This document shows, in pieces, positions 1-5,326 of a DNA stretch of 6,653 nt. The notes under the pieces were generated by a model. It made no database searches. It saw only the letters and a list, made by a program, of their open reading frames with translations, and had not been told where the DNA came from. The DNA comes from Solirubrobacterales bacterium. Its GTDB lineage: Bacteria; Actinomycetota; Thermoleophilia; Solirubrobacterales; Solirubrobacteraceae. A program made the translations under genes and the position numbers. Every line of letters starts with the position of its first letter. Position 1 is the stretch's first letter. The stretch is taken from positions 1 through 6,653 of the forward strand of contig DAHVAB010000144.1 in the NCBI GenBank assembly GCA_027314825.1. The letters are read 5' to 3'.

Positions 1-22
1 CGACCGGCGCTGCGGCCGCCAT
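1..22 (-). CDS. Possible start of the next gene (partial, runs off the window)
   Basis: An ATG at 22-20 opens a frame reading M-A-A-A-A-P-V to the window edge. It lies 12 nt after the stop of the CDF transporter on the same strand, the spacing expected of a further operon member. No Shine-Dalgarno is visible, and seven codons are too few to assign a family. This is a positional guess only. Confidence 0.25.
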
Positions 23-34
23 CGGCGCCGGCGA

Positions 35-1090
35 TCACGACTGCTCGTGCGGGCTCACCCTCACCTCCGCTATCTCCGGATGCTCCGCGGCCAGGCGACT
101 CTCGATCTGGCGCGCGAGGGCGAGCGCTCGCTGTGAGTCCGTCCCGTCGCGCAGGCGGATCGTGGCCGTCAGCGTCCCGCCCGGCGAGCCGCGCCCAGAG
201 GCCGGCTCGGAGCCGTCCGGCTCGACGTGGACCATCACATCCGCACCGGGCAGCGCACGCTCGATCGCATGCTCGACCGCGCTGGCGAGGTCATGCCCCG
301 CGGCGACGTCCGTGCCGGGGCTGACGCCGATCACCACGTCGGCGAAGTGCTGGCCGCCGGCCTGGCGCATCCGCAGCCGCTGGACGCGCGCGCCGTCCAC
401 ACGCTCCACCGCCTCCCGCGCCCTGCGCCGCGCCTCCTCGGGGGCACTGTCCATCAGCACCTGGATGTTGCCCCGCATCAGCCTGCCGGCGGAGACGAGC
501 ACGAGCGCCGCGACCAGCAGCGCGGCGACCGCGTCCGCGTTCTGGTAGCCGGCCCGCACCATGACGAGCCCCAGGAGCACCGCGGCCGAGCCGACCATGT
601 CCAGCGCGAAGTGCAGCGCGTTCGCCTGGAGCGCCGGGCTCGCCTTCGCCGCGGCGACCCGCCTGGAGCCGACCCAGCGGCTCGCATCGAGCGCTATCGC
701 CGCCGCCGGCACCGCCAGCGCATACCAGTGGGCCTGCACCGGCTGTGCGCTGCCCGCCAGGCGTCCGGCCGCCTCCGCCACGATCGCAAGGCTTGCGATC
801 ACGAGCACGGCACCCTCCGCCAGCGCGGAGAGCTGCTCGGCCCTTCCGTGGCCGAACGGATGCTCGTAGTCGGCCGGCCGCAGCGCGACGCGCAGGGCGA
901 AGAAGGTGGTCAGCGCGGCGATCAGGTCGCTCGCGGAATGGATCGCCTCCGCGATCAGGCCGAGGCTCGCCGAGGCGAGGCCGGCCGCGAGCTTGATCGC
1001 GACCAGCACCGCGGCGACCGCGACCGAGACCAGCGCCGCGCGCTGCTGGACGGGGATCGCGGCGAGCCGATGGCGCGGCGGGCCATCCAC
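35..1090 (-). CDS. Cation diffusion facilitator (CDF) family transporter, probable Zn2+/H+ exporter, with an extended C-terminal tail
   Basis: This 351-residue inner-membrane protein should export divalent cations, most likely Zn2+, in exchange for protons. About six membrane helices fall at residues 19-38, 43-68, 88-110, 119-137, 154-178 and 184-204. Helix 2 carries H51-x3-D55 and helix 5 carries H160-x3-D164, the His/Asp pairs of the transport site in zinc-type CDF proteins. The family motif HPFGHGRAE is at 77-85. The cytoplasmic domain (about 216-292) has H266, H274, H288 and E290, fitting its metal sites and the usual VHVEP ending. Residues 293-351 are an extra tail that resembles a second beta-alpha-beta unit without the metal ligands. 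The GTG start at 1090-1088 directly follows the TGA of the CcdA-like gene (0 bp gap) with no good ribosome site, so translation is probably coupled. Family assignment is firm; zinc specificity is inferred. Confidence 0.93.
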   Translation of the reverse strand: MDGPPRHRLAAIPVQQRAALVSVAVAAVLVAIKLAAGLASASLGLIAEAIHSASDLIAALTTFFALRVALRPADYEHPFGHGRAEQLSALAEGAVLVIASLAIVAEAAGRLAGSAQPVQAHWYALAVPAAAIALDASRWVGSRRVAAAKASPALQANALHFALDMVGSAAVLLGLVMVRAGYQNADAVAALLVAALVLVSAGRLMRGNIQVLMDSAPEEARRRAREAVERVDGARVQRLRMRQAGGQHFADVVIGVSPGTDVAAGHDLASAVEHAIERALPGADVMVHVEPDGSEPASGRGSPGGTLTATIRLRDGTDSQRALALARQIESRLAAEHPEIAEVRVSPHEQS

Positions 1091-1831
1091 TCAGATGCCT
1101 GAGATTTCCAGGCCGCTGCCCTGCATCAGGGCGTTGGCCTGAGCGTTCAAGATCGTGTACTCGCCGGTCAGGATCAGAAGGCCCAGCCCGATCATCACCA
1201 CTCCGCCGAGCCCTATCACGACCGGGAAGTGGCGCTTGATGACGCCGAGCGCACCGGCGACCCGCTCGAACGCGAGCGCGATCAGCAGGAACGGAATCGC
1301 CAGGCCGGCCGAATAGAAGGCGAGCAGCAGCGCGCCGTGCGCCGCCGAGCTGCCGACAGCCGCCTCGGTGAGGATCGCGCCGAGCGTGATGCTCGTGCAC
1401 GGGGTCCAGGCGATCGCGAACGCGGCTCCCGCCACCACCGGCCCGCCGCGTCCGGCCATCCGCAGCAGCCCCTGCGGGCGCCACTCGAAGTTGAACGCCC
1501 TCACGAACGGCGTCATCAGAAAGAACAGGCCCATCGCGACGATCAGGCCTCCCCCCACCTGCGTGAGCACTTCCCGGTCGGCGTTCAGCTGCGAGCCGAT
1601 CGCGGTCGCGCCGAGACCCATCAGGATGAATATCGCCGAGAAGCTGGCGATGAACAGCAGGCTCGGCACCATGATCCGCCGCCTGCCGGCGCTCGGCAGC
1701 TCGGCCGGCGTCACGCCCACCACGGTCGAGAGGTACCCGGGCACGAGCGGCAGCACGCACGGCGAGAGGAACGAGACCAGCCCAGCCGTCAGCGCGATCG
1801 GGATGCCGACCGGCGTCGCGGCGGCGAGCAT
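1091..1831 (-). CDS. CcdA/DsbD-type membrane thiol-disulfide transporter (cytochrome c biogenesis CcdA family)
   Basis: This 246-residue polytopic protein belongs to the CcdA/DsbD transmembrane family, which passes electrons from cytoplasmic thioredoxin across the membrane to outward-facing thioredoxin-like proteins, for example for haem attachment to cytochrome c. Six helices fit roughly residues 12-38, 55-80, 93-112, 131-158, 166-190 and 203-223. The two redox cysteines are visible in helix 1 (LSPCVLPLVPGY, C25) and helix 4 (AWTPCTSITLG, C145). The second motif is unusual: SI replaces the common GP after C-T/V/I. The ATG at 1831-1829 overlaps the yceH-like TGA by one base (TGATG). A GTG at 1834 would add one residue and is an equally possible start. 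No ResA/TlpA, ResB or CcsA partner is in the window, so the substrate is unknown. Its neighbours are a YceH protein and a CDF exporter in the same coupled operon. Confidence 0.9.
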   Translation of the reverse strand: MLAAATPVGIPIALTAGLVSFLSPCVLPLVPGYLSTVVGVTPAELPSAGRRRIMVPSLLFIASFSAIFILMGLGATAIGSQLNADREVLTQVGGGLIVAMGLFFLMTPFVRAFNFEWRPQGLLRMAGRGGPVVAGAAFAIAWTPCTSITLGAILTEAAVGSSAAHGALLLAFYSAGLAIPFLLIALAFERVAGALGVIKRHFPVVIGLGGVVMIGLGLLILTGEYTILNAQANALMQGSGLEISGI

Positions 1832-2634
1832 CACTGCGGCACCCCGGTCGAGCTCCCCCCCTCCGCGGCGACCTCCAGCCCCAGCTCTGCGGGAGCATCC
1901 GTCCGCTCGTCCTCCGAGCGCTGCCCGTCAGGGCCTCCCGGCTCAGAGCGCGGCGGCTCGGCCTCGGCGAGCTCAAGCCCGAGCTCGTCGGCCATCCTGC
2001 GCACCTGGGCCTCCAGCGCGCTCACCCGTTCGCTCAACCGTCTCACCTGCTCGGCCTGGACCGCGCTGCCGCCGGCTCCAGCTCCGCTCACGGGTCGCGC
2101 GGCAGGGAGCACCGCGGCCGTCCCCTCGTCCTCGGCCGGCGCCTCCACCGGATCGCCGCCGAGCAGCTGCGCATAGCGCTCCTCCTTCTGGCCGGGACGG
2201 CGCGGCAGGCGCGCGACCAGCTCGCGCTCGGCCAGAGCGGCCAGAGTCTCGTGGACCTCGTCGAGGCCGGCGAAGGAGTGCAGCCTCTCGGCGCGCTGCT
2301 TGAGCTCGCCCGGCGTCTGCGGCCCGCGCAGCATCAGCACGCAGATGACCGCCTGCTCTGAGTCCTCCATCGGCAGCCGCTCGGCGAGCAGGTGCCGGAA
2401 CTTCGGCGCCCTGCTGCCGGCGCCGCCGGCGAAGCGGGCGAAGCCGCGGCGCTCAAGCCGGTGCAGGGCGTCGCGCACGTCATCCTCCTGGTAGGCGACG
2501 ATGGGATCGCGGTTGGTCGACTGGTTGCAGGCCAGCCGCAGCGAGTTGAGCGTCAGCGGGTAGGCGTCGGGAGTCGTGCGCTGCTTCTCCAGCAGGCAGC
2601 CGAGCACGCGAATCTCTGAGGCGGCCAGATCCAT
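1831..2634 (-). CDS. YceH family protein (DUF480), double winged-helix, with a coiled-coil and acidic C-terminal extension
   Basis: This 267-residue protein matches YceH/DUF480. The family fold is two winged-helix domains, and its molecular role is not established. Domain 1 (about 1-85) has the signature LLEKQRTTPDAYPLTLNSLR and then ACNQSTNRDPI (35-45), followed by an RxxxFRH-type segment near 75-81. Domain 2 (about 88-160) ends in ERYAQLLGG, another family hallmark. Family members are usually about 200-220 residues long. Here a linker (161-190), a heptad-like helix (about 191-224, EQVRRLSERVSALEAQVRRM) and an acidic, Pro/Gly-rich tail (225-267) are added. The ATG at 2634 starts at the conserved N-terminus. 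There is no Shine-Dalgarno, but a TAGTAT hexamer sits 10 nt upstream, suggesting a nearly leaderless mRNA. A run of seven G (1855-1861) lies in the last codons. It is the first gene of a three-gene coupled operon with the CcdA-like and CDF genes. Confidence 0.9.
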   Translation of the reverse strand: MDLAASEIRVLGCLLEKQRTTPDAYPLTLNSLRLACNQSTNRDPIVAYQEDDVRDALHRLERRGFARFAGGAGSRAPKFRHLLAERLPMEDSEQAVICVLMLRGPQTPGELKQRAERLHSFAGLDEVHETLAALAERELVARLPRRPGQKEERYAQLLGGDPVEAPAEDEGTAAVLPAARPVSGAGAGGSAVQAEQVRRLSERVSALEAQVRRMADELGLELAEAEPPRSEPGGPDGQRSEDERTDAPAELGLEVAAEGGSSTGVPQ

Positions 2635-2644
2635 CGGCCAATGA

Positions 2645-2650
2645 ATACTA
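2645..2650 (-). promoter_or_regulatory. Candidate -10 element of the yceH-like operon
   Basis: TAGTAT (2650-2645) matches the actinobacterial TAnnnT pattern and ends 10 nt before the ATG at 2634, so a transcript would have only a few leader bases. It stands in a small AT-rich patch in GC-rich DNA. I see no convincing -35 box about 17 bp upstream, so this is suggestive only. Confidence 0.35.
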
Positions 2651-2668
2651 CGAGCGCCTCCGCGATCT

Positions 2669-2687
2669 CGCCGGTAGGCGCCCGGCG
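2669..2687 (-). terminator. GC-rich hairpin after the methyltransferase stop, possible weak terminator
   Basis: CGCCGG (2669-2674) and CCGGCG (2682-2687) form a perfect 6-bp stem with a 7-nt loop, starting 5 nt after the methyltransferase TGA (2694-2692). No U-tract follows on the minus strand, so it is not a classical intrinsic terminator. In GC-rich DNA such a stem can also arise by chance. Confidence 0.3.
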
Positions 2688-2691
2688 CGCA

Positions 2692-3444
2692 TCAGGCGAC
2701 CGCGTCGATGTTCAGGCGCACGTAGTCGAGCGTCAGCGGCTCGCCGAGCCGTCCGGCGACCTCCTCGACGTAGCGGTCGTGCAGGCCGGCCGGCAGCCGT
2801 TCGAGGTGCGGGCCGAGGATCACCGATCGCAGGAACTGCTCGGGCTCCGGCGGCTTGACCGGTGCCTGAACGAGCCAGCAGCGCGCCTCCGCGAAGCCGG
2901 CGCCGATCAGGCTCGCGTGCGCCTGTGGCGACGTCGTGAAGTTCCACGGCCCCTCCCATCCGGCGAGATGCTCAGCGAACGGCGCGTGCCCGCCGACCTC
3001 GCGGGCGGCCGCGTGCACGCTGGCCACGTTCCCGGCGCCCCCGCACTGCGCAACCAGCCGCCCGCCGGCGCGCAGCGCGGCATGCAGCCTCGCATAGAGG
3101 CGGTCGTGGTCTGCGATCCAATGGAAGGTGGCCGTTGACAGGATGGCGTCGACCGGCTCCGAGAGCTCCAGCTCCAGTAGGTCCCCAACCATCACCTGTG
3201 CCCTTTCGCCGAGCCGCTCCCGCGCCACCGCCGCCATCGAGGCGGAGCCGTCGACGGCAACCACACGACCCCGCGGCAGGCGCTCCAGCAGCATCTCGGT
3301 CACCCGGCCGGAGCCGCAGCCGGCGTCCAGCACGGTCTCGTCGCCCTTCAGAGGCAGTCGCTCCAGCACCGTGCGGCCCCAATGCTGCTGCGGGGCCGAG
3401 ATCCTGTCATACGTCTTCCCGTCCCATTCGCGCACGCCTGGCAT
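2692..3444 (-). CDS. SAM-dependent class I methyltransferase, trans-aconitate 2-methyltransferase-like
   Basis: This 250-residue cytoplasmic enzyme has the Rossmann-like class I methyltransferase fold. Motif I is VLDAGCGSGR (38-47), the acidic ribose-binding residue is D65 in VVAVDGS, motif II/III contains GDLL (87-90), and DAILSTATFHWI (99-110) precedes the RAGGRL turn (126-130 region). The N-terminal REWDGKTYDRIS and the overall length resemble the trans-aconitate methyltransferase (Tam) group, but the acceptor cannot be proven from sequence. The ATG at 3444 is chosen because it gives the family-like N-terminus. It has no Shine-Dalgarno but has an AT-rich -10-like element just upstream. An in-frame GTG at 3462-3460 lies 11 nt after AAGGAG and would add six residues, so it is a real alternative. 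An even longer frame from 3594 would read through the tandem repeats and is rejected. No operon partner is evident: 146 bp precede it and 57 bp follow it. Confidence 0.88.
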   Translation of the reverse strand: MPGVREWDGKTYDRISAPQQHWGRTVLERLPLKGDETVLDAGCGSGRVTEMLLERLPRGRVVAVDGSASMAAVARERLGERAQVMVGDLLELELSEPVDAILSTATFHWIADHDRLYARLHAALRAGGRLVAQCGGAGNVASVHAAAREVGGHAPFAEHLAGWEGPWNFTTSPQAHASLIGAGFAEARCWLVQAPVKPPEPEQFLRSVILGPHLERLPAGLHDRYVEEVAGRLGEPLTLDYVRLNIDAVA

Positions 3445-3454
3445 ACGAGCGTAC

Positions 3455-3463
3455 GTTATCACA
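3455..3463 (-). promoter_or_regulatory. Candidate extended -10 of the methyltransferase gene
   Basis: TGTGATAAC (3463-3455) resembles an extended -10 (TGn followed by GATAAC, 4 of 6 to consensus) and ends 10 nt before the ATG at 3444. The overlapping TAACGT is a TAnnnT match 8 nt from the ATG. Either would give a leaderless or near-leaderless mRNA. The stretch 3445-3466 is one of the most AT-rich in the window. No clear -35 is seen; an inverted repeat lies there instead. Confidence 0.4.
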
Positions 3464-3479
3464 TATGCCGGCGCTCCTT
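3456..3479 (-). promoter_or_regulatory. Consensus Shine-Dalgarno followed by an ATG-TGA-TAA minimal frame
   Basis: AAGGAG (3479-3474) is followed after 9 nt by ATG (3464-3462), immediately by TGA and TAA (3461-3456). It is the clearest Shine-Dalgarno core I found in the window. Eleven nt further on is the methyltransferase ATG at 3444. A GTG two bases after that ATG (3462-3460) is in frame with the methyltransferase, so the site may instead serve that start. On a read-through transcript this could be a start-stop attenuator or coupling site. Function is inferred. Confidence 0.35.
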
Positions 3480-3482
3480 CGG

Positions 3483-3496
3483 CTGCTCTGGAGCAG
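3483..3496. promoter_or_regulatory. Inverted repeat CTGCTC-TG-GAGCAG, candidate operator or hairpin
   Basis: Two perfect 6-bp arms are separated by 2 bp. The repeat lies about 20-36 bp upstream of the GATAAC element of the methyltransferase, at the place of a -35 region. As DNA it could bind a dimeric repressor; as RNA from the upstream hydrolases it could form a short hairpin. It resembles no operator I know; in particular it is not the actinobacterial LexA box GAAC-N4-GTTC. Confidence 0.3.
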
Positions 3497-3506
3497 GCGG
3501 TTGCTC

Positions 3507-3599
3507 GGCGTCGCGTGCCGGCGGTCGCGCAGCATGCGGCGTCGCGTGCCGGCGGCCACTCAGCGTTCGGCATCGCGTGCCGGCGGTTGCTCACCGCTC
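3507..3599. repeat. Three tandem copies of a 31-bp repeat
   Basis: The units are 3507-3537, 3538-3568 and 3569-3599, in exact 31-bp register. Each starts with the 18-bp core GGCRTCGCGTGCCGGCGG; copies 1 and 2 are identical and copy 3 differs by one base. The 13-bp remainders share scattered positions. A fragment of a fourth copy, GGCGGTTGCTC, is at 3496-3506 and is identical to 3582-3592. Copy 3 includes the last codons and stop of the hydrolase gene; the rest is intergenic. The period is not a multiple of three, so it is unlikely to be coding. Each core can form a 4-bp stem (CGGC/GCCG) with a 7-nt loop. This looks like a minisatellite or REP-like element. Confidence 0.8.
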
Positions 3600-4445
3600 G
3601 GCGCCGGCGAGCATGTTGGCGACCTCCCGCGAGAGCCTGCCGCCCTGCCAGGCGATCGGTGAGGCGCCCTGCTCCTCCACGATCAGTCGAGCATGCGGGA
3701 TCGCCTCGGCGTAGCGTCGGGCGACCCCTAGCGGATGGCCCGGGTCGGCCTCATCGCGGCTGCCCACCACGAGCACCGGCATCCTGAGAGCCGCAAGCTC
3801 GGCGATCTCCTCGAACGGGCATGAGCGAGGCACCGCTTCGAGCGCGTCTGCGACCGCCGCGGGATGCTCGTGGGCAGCCAGGCGCTGCCTTATCACCCGC
3901 TGCACGGTCTCCCGCCAGCGCTCCGGCACCCGCGCCACGTCATACGCGGCCAGGAAGCCCTCCACCCCGCCGCCTCTGAGACCTGCGGCCAGCGCGTCCC
4001 AGCCGGCGTATGCGCCGGGCTTCGCGGGATCGGGATGGGTGAGCGGGTCATAGGCAGGCGTGATCACGCATAGCGCCCCGACCCGCTGCGGGCTCGCCAG
4101 CGCGAGCCTCAATGCAGTGTGGGCGCCCATCGATGCGCCGATGAGCGCGGCGACCCGCTCGATCTGCAGGGCATCGAGCACGGCCTCCAGGTCGGCCGTC
4201 AGCCGCCCATATCCGTAGGCGGCGCGATCGGGCGCCGGTGCGGAGGCTCCGTGGCCGCGCGCATCGTAGGAGATCACCCGGTGCCCGGAGCGCTCCAGGG
4301 CGCGCGACCCCATCACCACGTAGCGCCGGGTCGCGGTCAGCCCGTGCAGCAGCACGATCGGCGGTCCCTCTCCCTGCTGCTCGCCGGCGAGGCGCACGCC
4401 GTCAGGCGTTCTGAGGCTGAGCGGCGGCCCGGCCTGCTCAGGCAT
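3591..4445 (-). CDS. Alpha/beta hydrolase fold protein, expected catalytic His replaced by Ala
   Basis: This 284-residue protein has the alpha/beta hydrolase fold of the esterase/enol-lactonase type. The oxyanion-loop motif VLLHG is at 31-35, YDARGHGAS is at 60-68, and the nucleophile elbow GASMG is at 103-107 with S105. The acid position lies in VVGSRDEADPGHP (D231 or D234). The third triad member should follow in the usual G-H-S/A-P motif near the C-terminus, but here the text is EEQGASPIAWQGG, with A261 where His is expected. It is therefore inactive, uses another His, or belongs to a subfamily with different chemistry. The substrate is unknown. The ATG at 4445 lies inside the end of the preceding hydrolase gene (8-nt overlap, ATGCCTGA) without a Shine-Dalgarno, implying coupled translation. 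The 31-bp repeats begin at its stop codon. Confidence 0.85.
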   Translation of the reverse strand: MPEQAGPPLSLRTPDGVRLAGEQQGEGPPIVLLHGLTATRRYVVMGSRALERSGHRVISYDARGHGASAPAPDRAAYGYGRLTADLEAVLDALQIERVAALIGASMGAHTALRLALASPQRVGALCVITPAYDPLTHPDPAKPGAYAGWDALAAGLRGGGVEGFLAAYDVARVPERWRETVQRVIRQRLAAHEHPAAVADALEAVPRSCPFEEIAELAALRMPVLVVGSRDEADPGHPLGVARRYAEAIPHARLIVEEQGASPIAWQGGRLSREVANMLAGAER

Positions 4446-5241
4446 GAACGGCGATGTGCTCGCGCAGCAGCTGCGCCGATCGCTGCGGGTGCTCCCAGAA
4501 GAAGAGGTGGCCGACGCCCTCCATGATCTGAAGGCGCGAGCCGTCGATCAGGCCGTGGATCAGATCGGCATTGCCGACCGGCAGCAGCTGGTCGGCGCTG
4601 CCGTGCACGATCAGCGTCGGCACGGCGAGCTCGCCCAGACGCTCACTGGTGTCGTGCGCCGTGATCGCGACCATCTGCTGCATCACCACCGGCAGCGCGA
4701 CTCCCCGCCGCATGCCGATCGCCATGAACCTCTGCGCCGCCTCCTGCTCGCCTGCGAACGCCTCGGAGACGTTGACCTCCCAGGAGGCCCTGATCGCCCG
4801 TTCCCTGTTTCTGGATGCCATCGCCTGCCCCAGCTTGCGCATCACCTCATCGGAGGTCAGCGCGCTGCCGGGACCGCCGCAGTAGGTGCAGCCGAGGGTG
4901 AGCGTGCGCAGCCGCTCCGGCGCGGCGAGCGCCAGCTCCTGGGCGACCATGCCGCCCATCGATATCCCCAGCACGTGCGCGGAGTCGAGGCCGAGCGCGT
5001 CGAGCAGCGCCAGGGCATCGCGGGCCAGGTCGGCGATCGTGAACGGCTCCCGCATGCGGCTGGATGCGCCGACGCCGCGGTGGTCGTAGGCGATCACCTC
5101 GAAGTCGGCCCGCAGCGCATCCAGGAACGGCTGGCCCCAGTGCTCACGGACACCGCTCATCCCCATGATCAGGAGCAGCGGCGGCCCCGAGCCGCTGCGC
5201 TCGCAGTCGAGATCCACCTCTCCCGCTTTGACGAGTGGCAT
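4438..5241 (-). CDS. Alpha/beta hydrolase with intact triad (3-oxoadipate enol-lactonase/methylesterase-like)
   Basis: This 267-residue cytoplasmic hydrolase has LLLIMGMSG (23-31) in place of the usual HGG oxyanion loop, a variant seen in aclacinomycin methylesterase-like proteins. YDHRGVGASS is at 52-61 and the nucleophile elbow GISMG at 92-96 (S94). The Asp is in VHGSADQLLP (D217), and the His is in GVGHLFFWEHP (H245). A CTYC pair sits at 118-121. The triad is complete, so it should cleave an ester or lactone; the substrate cannot be told. The ATG at 5241 is chosen because AAGGTGGTG lies 6 nt upstream and residue 1 then begins the fold. Longer frames from 5277 or 5457 add a Pro/Arg/Cys-rich leader, and the 5457 frame runs into dinB. 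Its last 8 nt overlap the next hydrolase, so both products are probably made together and may share a pathway. Confidence 0.88.
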   Translation of the reverse strand: MPLVKAGEVDLDCERSGSGPPLLLIMGMSGVREHWGQPFLDALRADFEVIAYDHRGVGASSRMREPFTIADLARDALALLDALGLDSAHVLGISMGGMVAQELALAAPERLRTLTLGCTYCGGPGSALTSDEVMRKLGQAMASRNRERAIRASWEVNVSEAFAGEQEAAQRFMAIGMRRGVALPVVMQQMVAITAHDTSERLGELAVPTLIVHGSADQLLPVGNADLIHGLIDGSRLQIMEGVGHLFFWEHPQRSAQLLREHIAVHA

Positions 5242-5247
5242 GACGCC

Positions 5248-5256
5248 CACCACCTT
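5248..5256 (-). promoter_or_regulatory. Ribosome binding site deciding the hydrolase start
   Basis: AAGGTGGTG (5256-5248) differs by one base from the ideal AAGGAGGTG and is 6 nt from the ATG at 5241. It supports that start over the upstream in-frame ATG at 5277. It contrasts with the other genes here, which lack a usable site. Confidence 0.6.
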
Positions 5257-5258
5257 AT

Positions 5259-5269
5259 TGCACGGTGCA
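5259..5269. promoter_or_regulatory. Palindrome TGCAC-G-GTGCA upstream of the hydrolase pair
   Basis: A perfect 5+1+5 inverted repeat lies just upstream of the ribosome site. It overlaps TGCAATAAG (5262-5254), which resembles an extended -10 (4 of 6). The position would suit repressor binding, but initiation there would leave the ribosome site at the very 5' end, so the promoter role is doubtful. The rest of the gap 5242-5326 shows nothing further. Confidence 0.3.
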
Positions 5270-5326
5270 CCCGGCATCGGCTCGGTACCCGCGCGATCCC
5301 CCGCTCCGGCCCGCCGCGCCGTCCCT

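Noticed and set aside
227..1102. 291-codon open frame on the plus strand
   Set aside because: It is antisense to the CDF transporter, which has clear family motifs; the frame shows none.
291..1976. 561-codon open frame on the minus strand
   Set aside because: It crosses three recognised genes in another frame and is Arg/Gly/Ala-rich shadow sequence.
3445..3594. N-terminal extension of the methyltransferase to 3594
   Set aside because: The added residues encode the 31-bp repeats in shifting frames and precede the family-like N-terminus; starts at 3444 or 3462 fit better.
3507..3599. CRISPR array
   Set aside because: The 18-bp core and 13-bp partly conserved remainder are too short for repeat and spacer, and no cas gene is present; a tandem repeat explains it.
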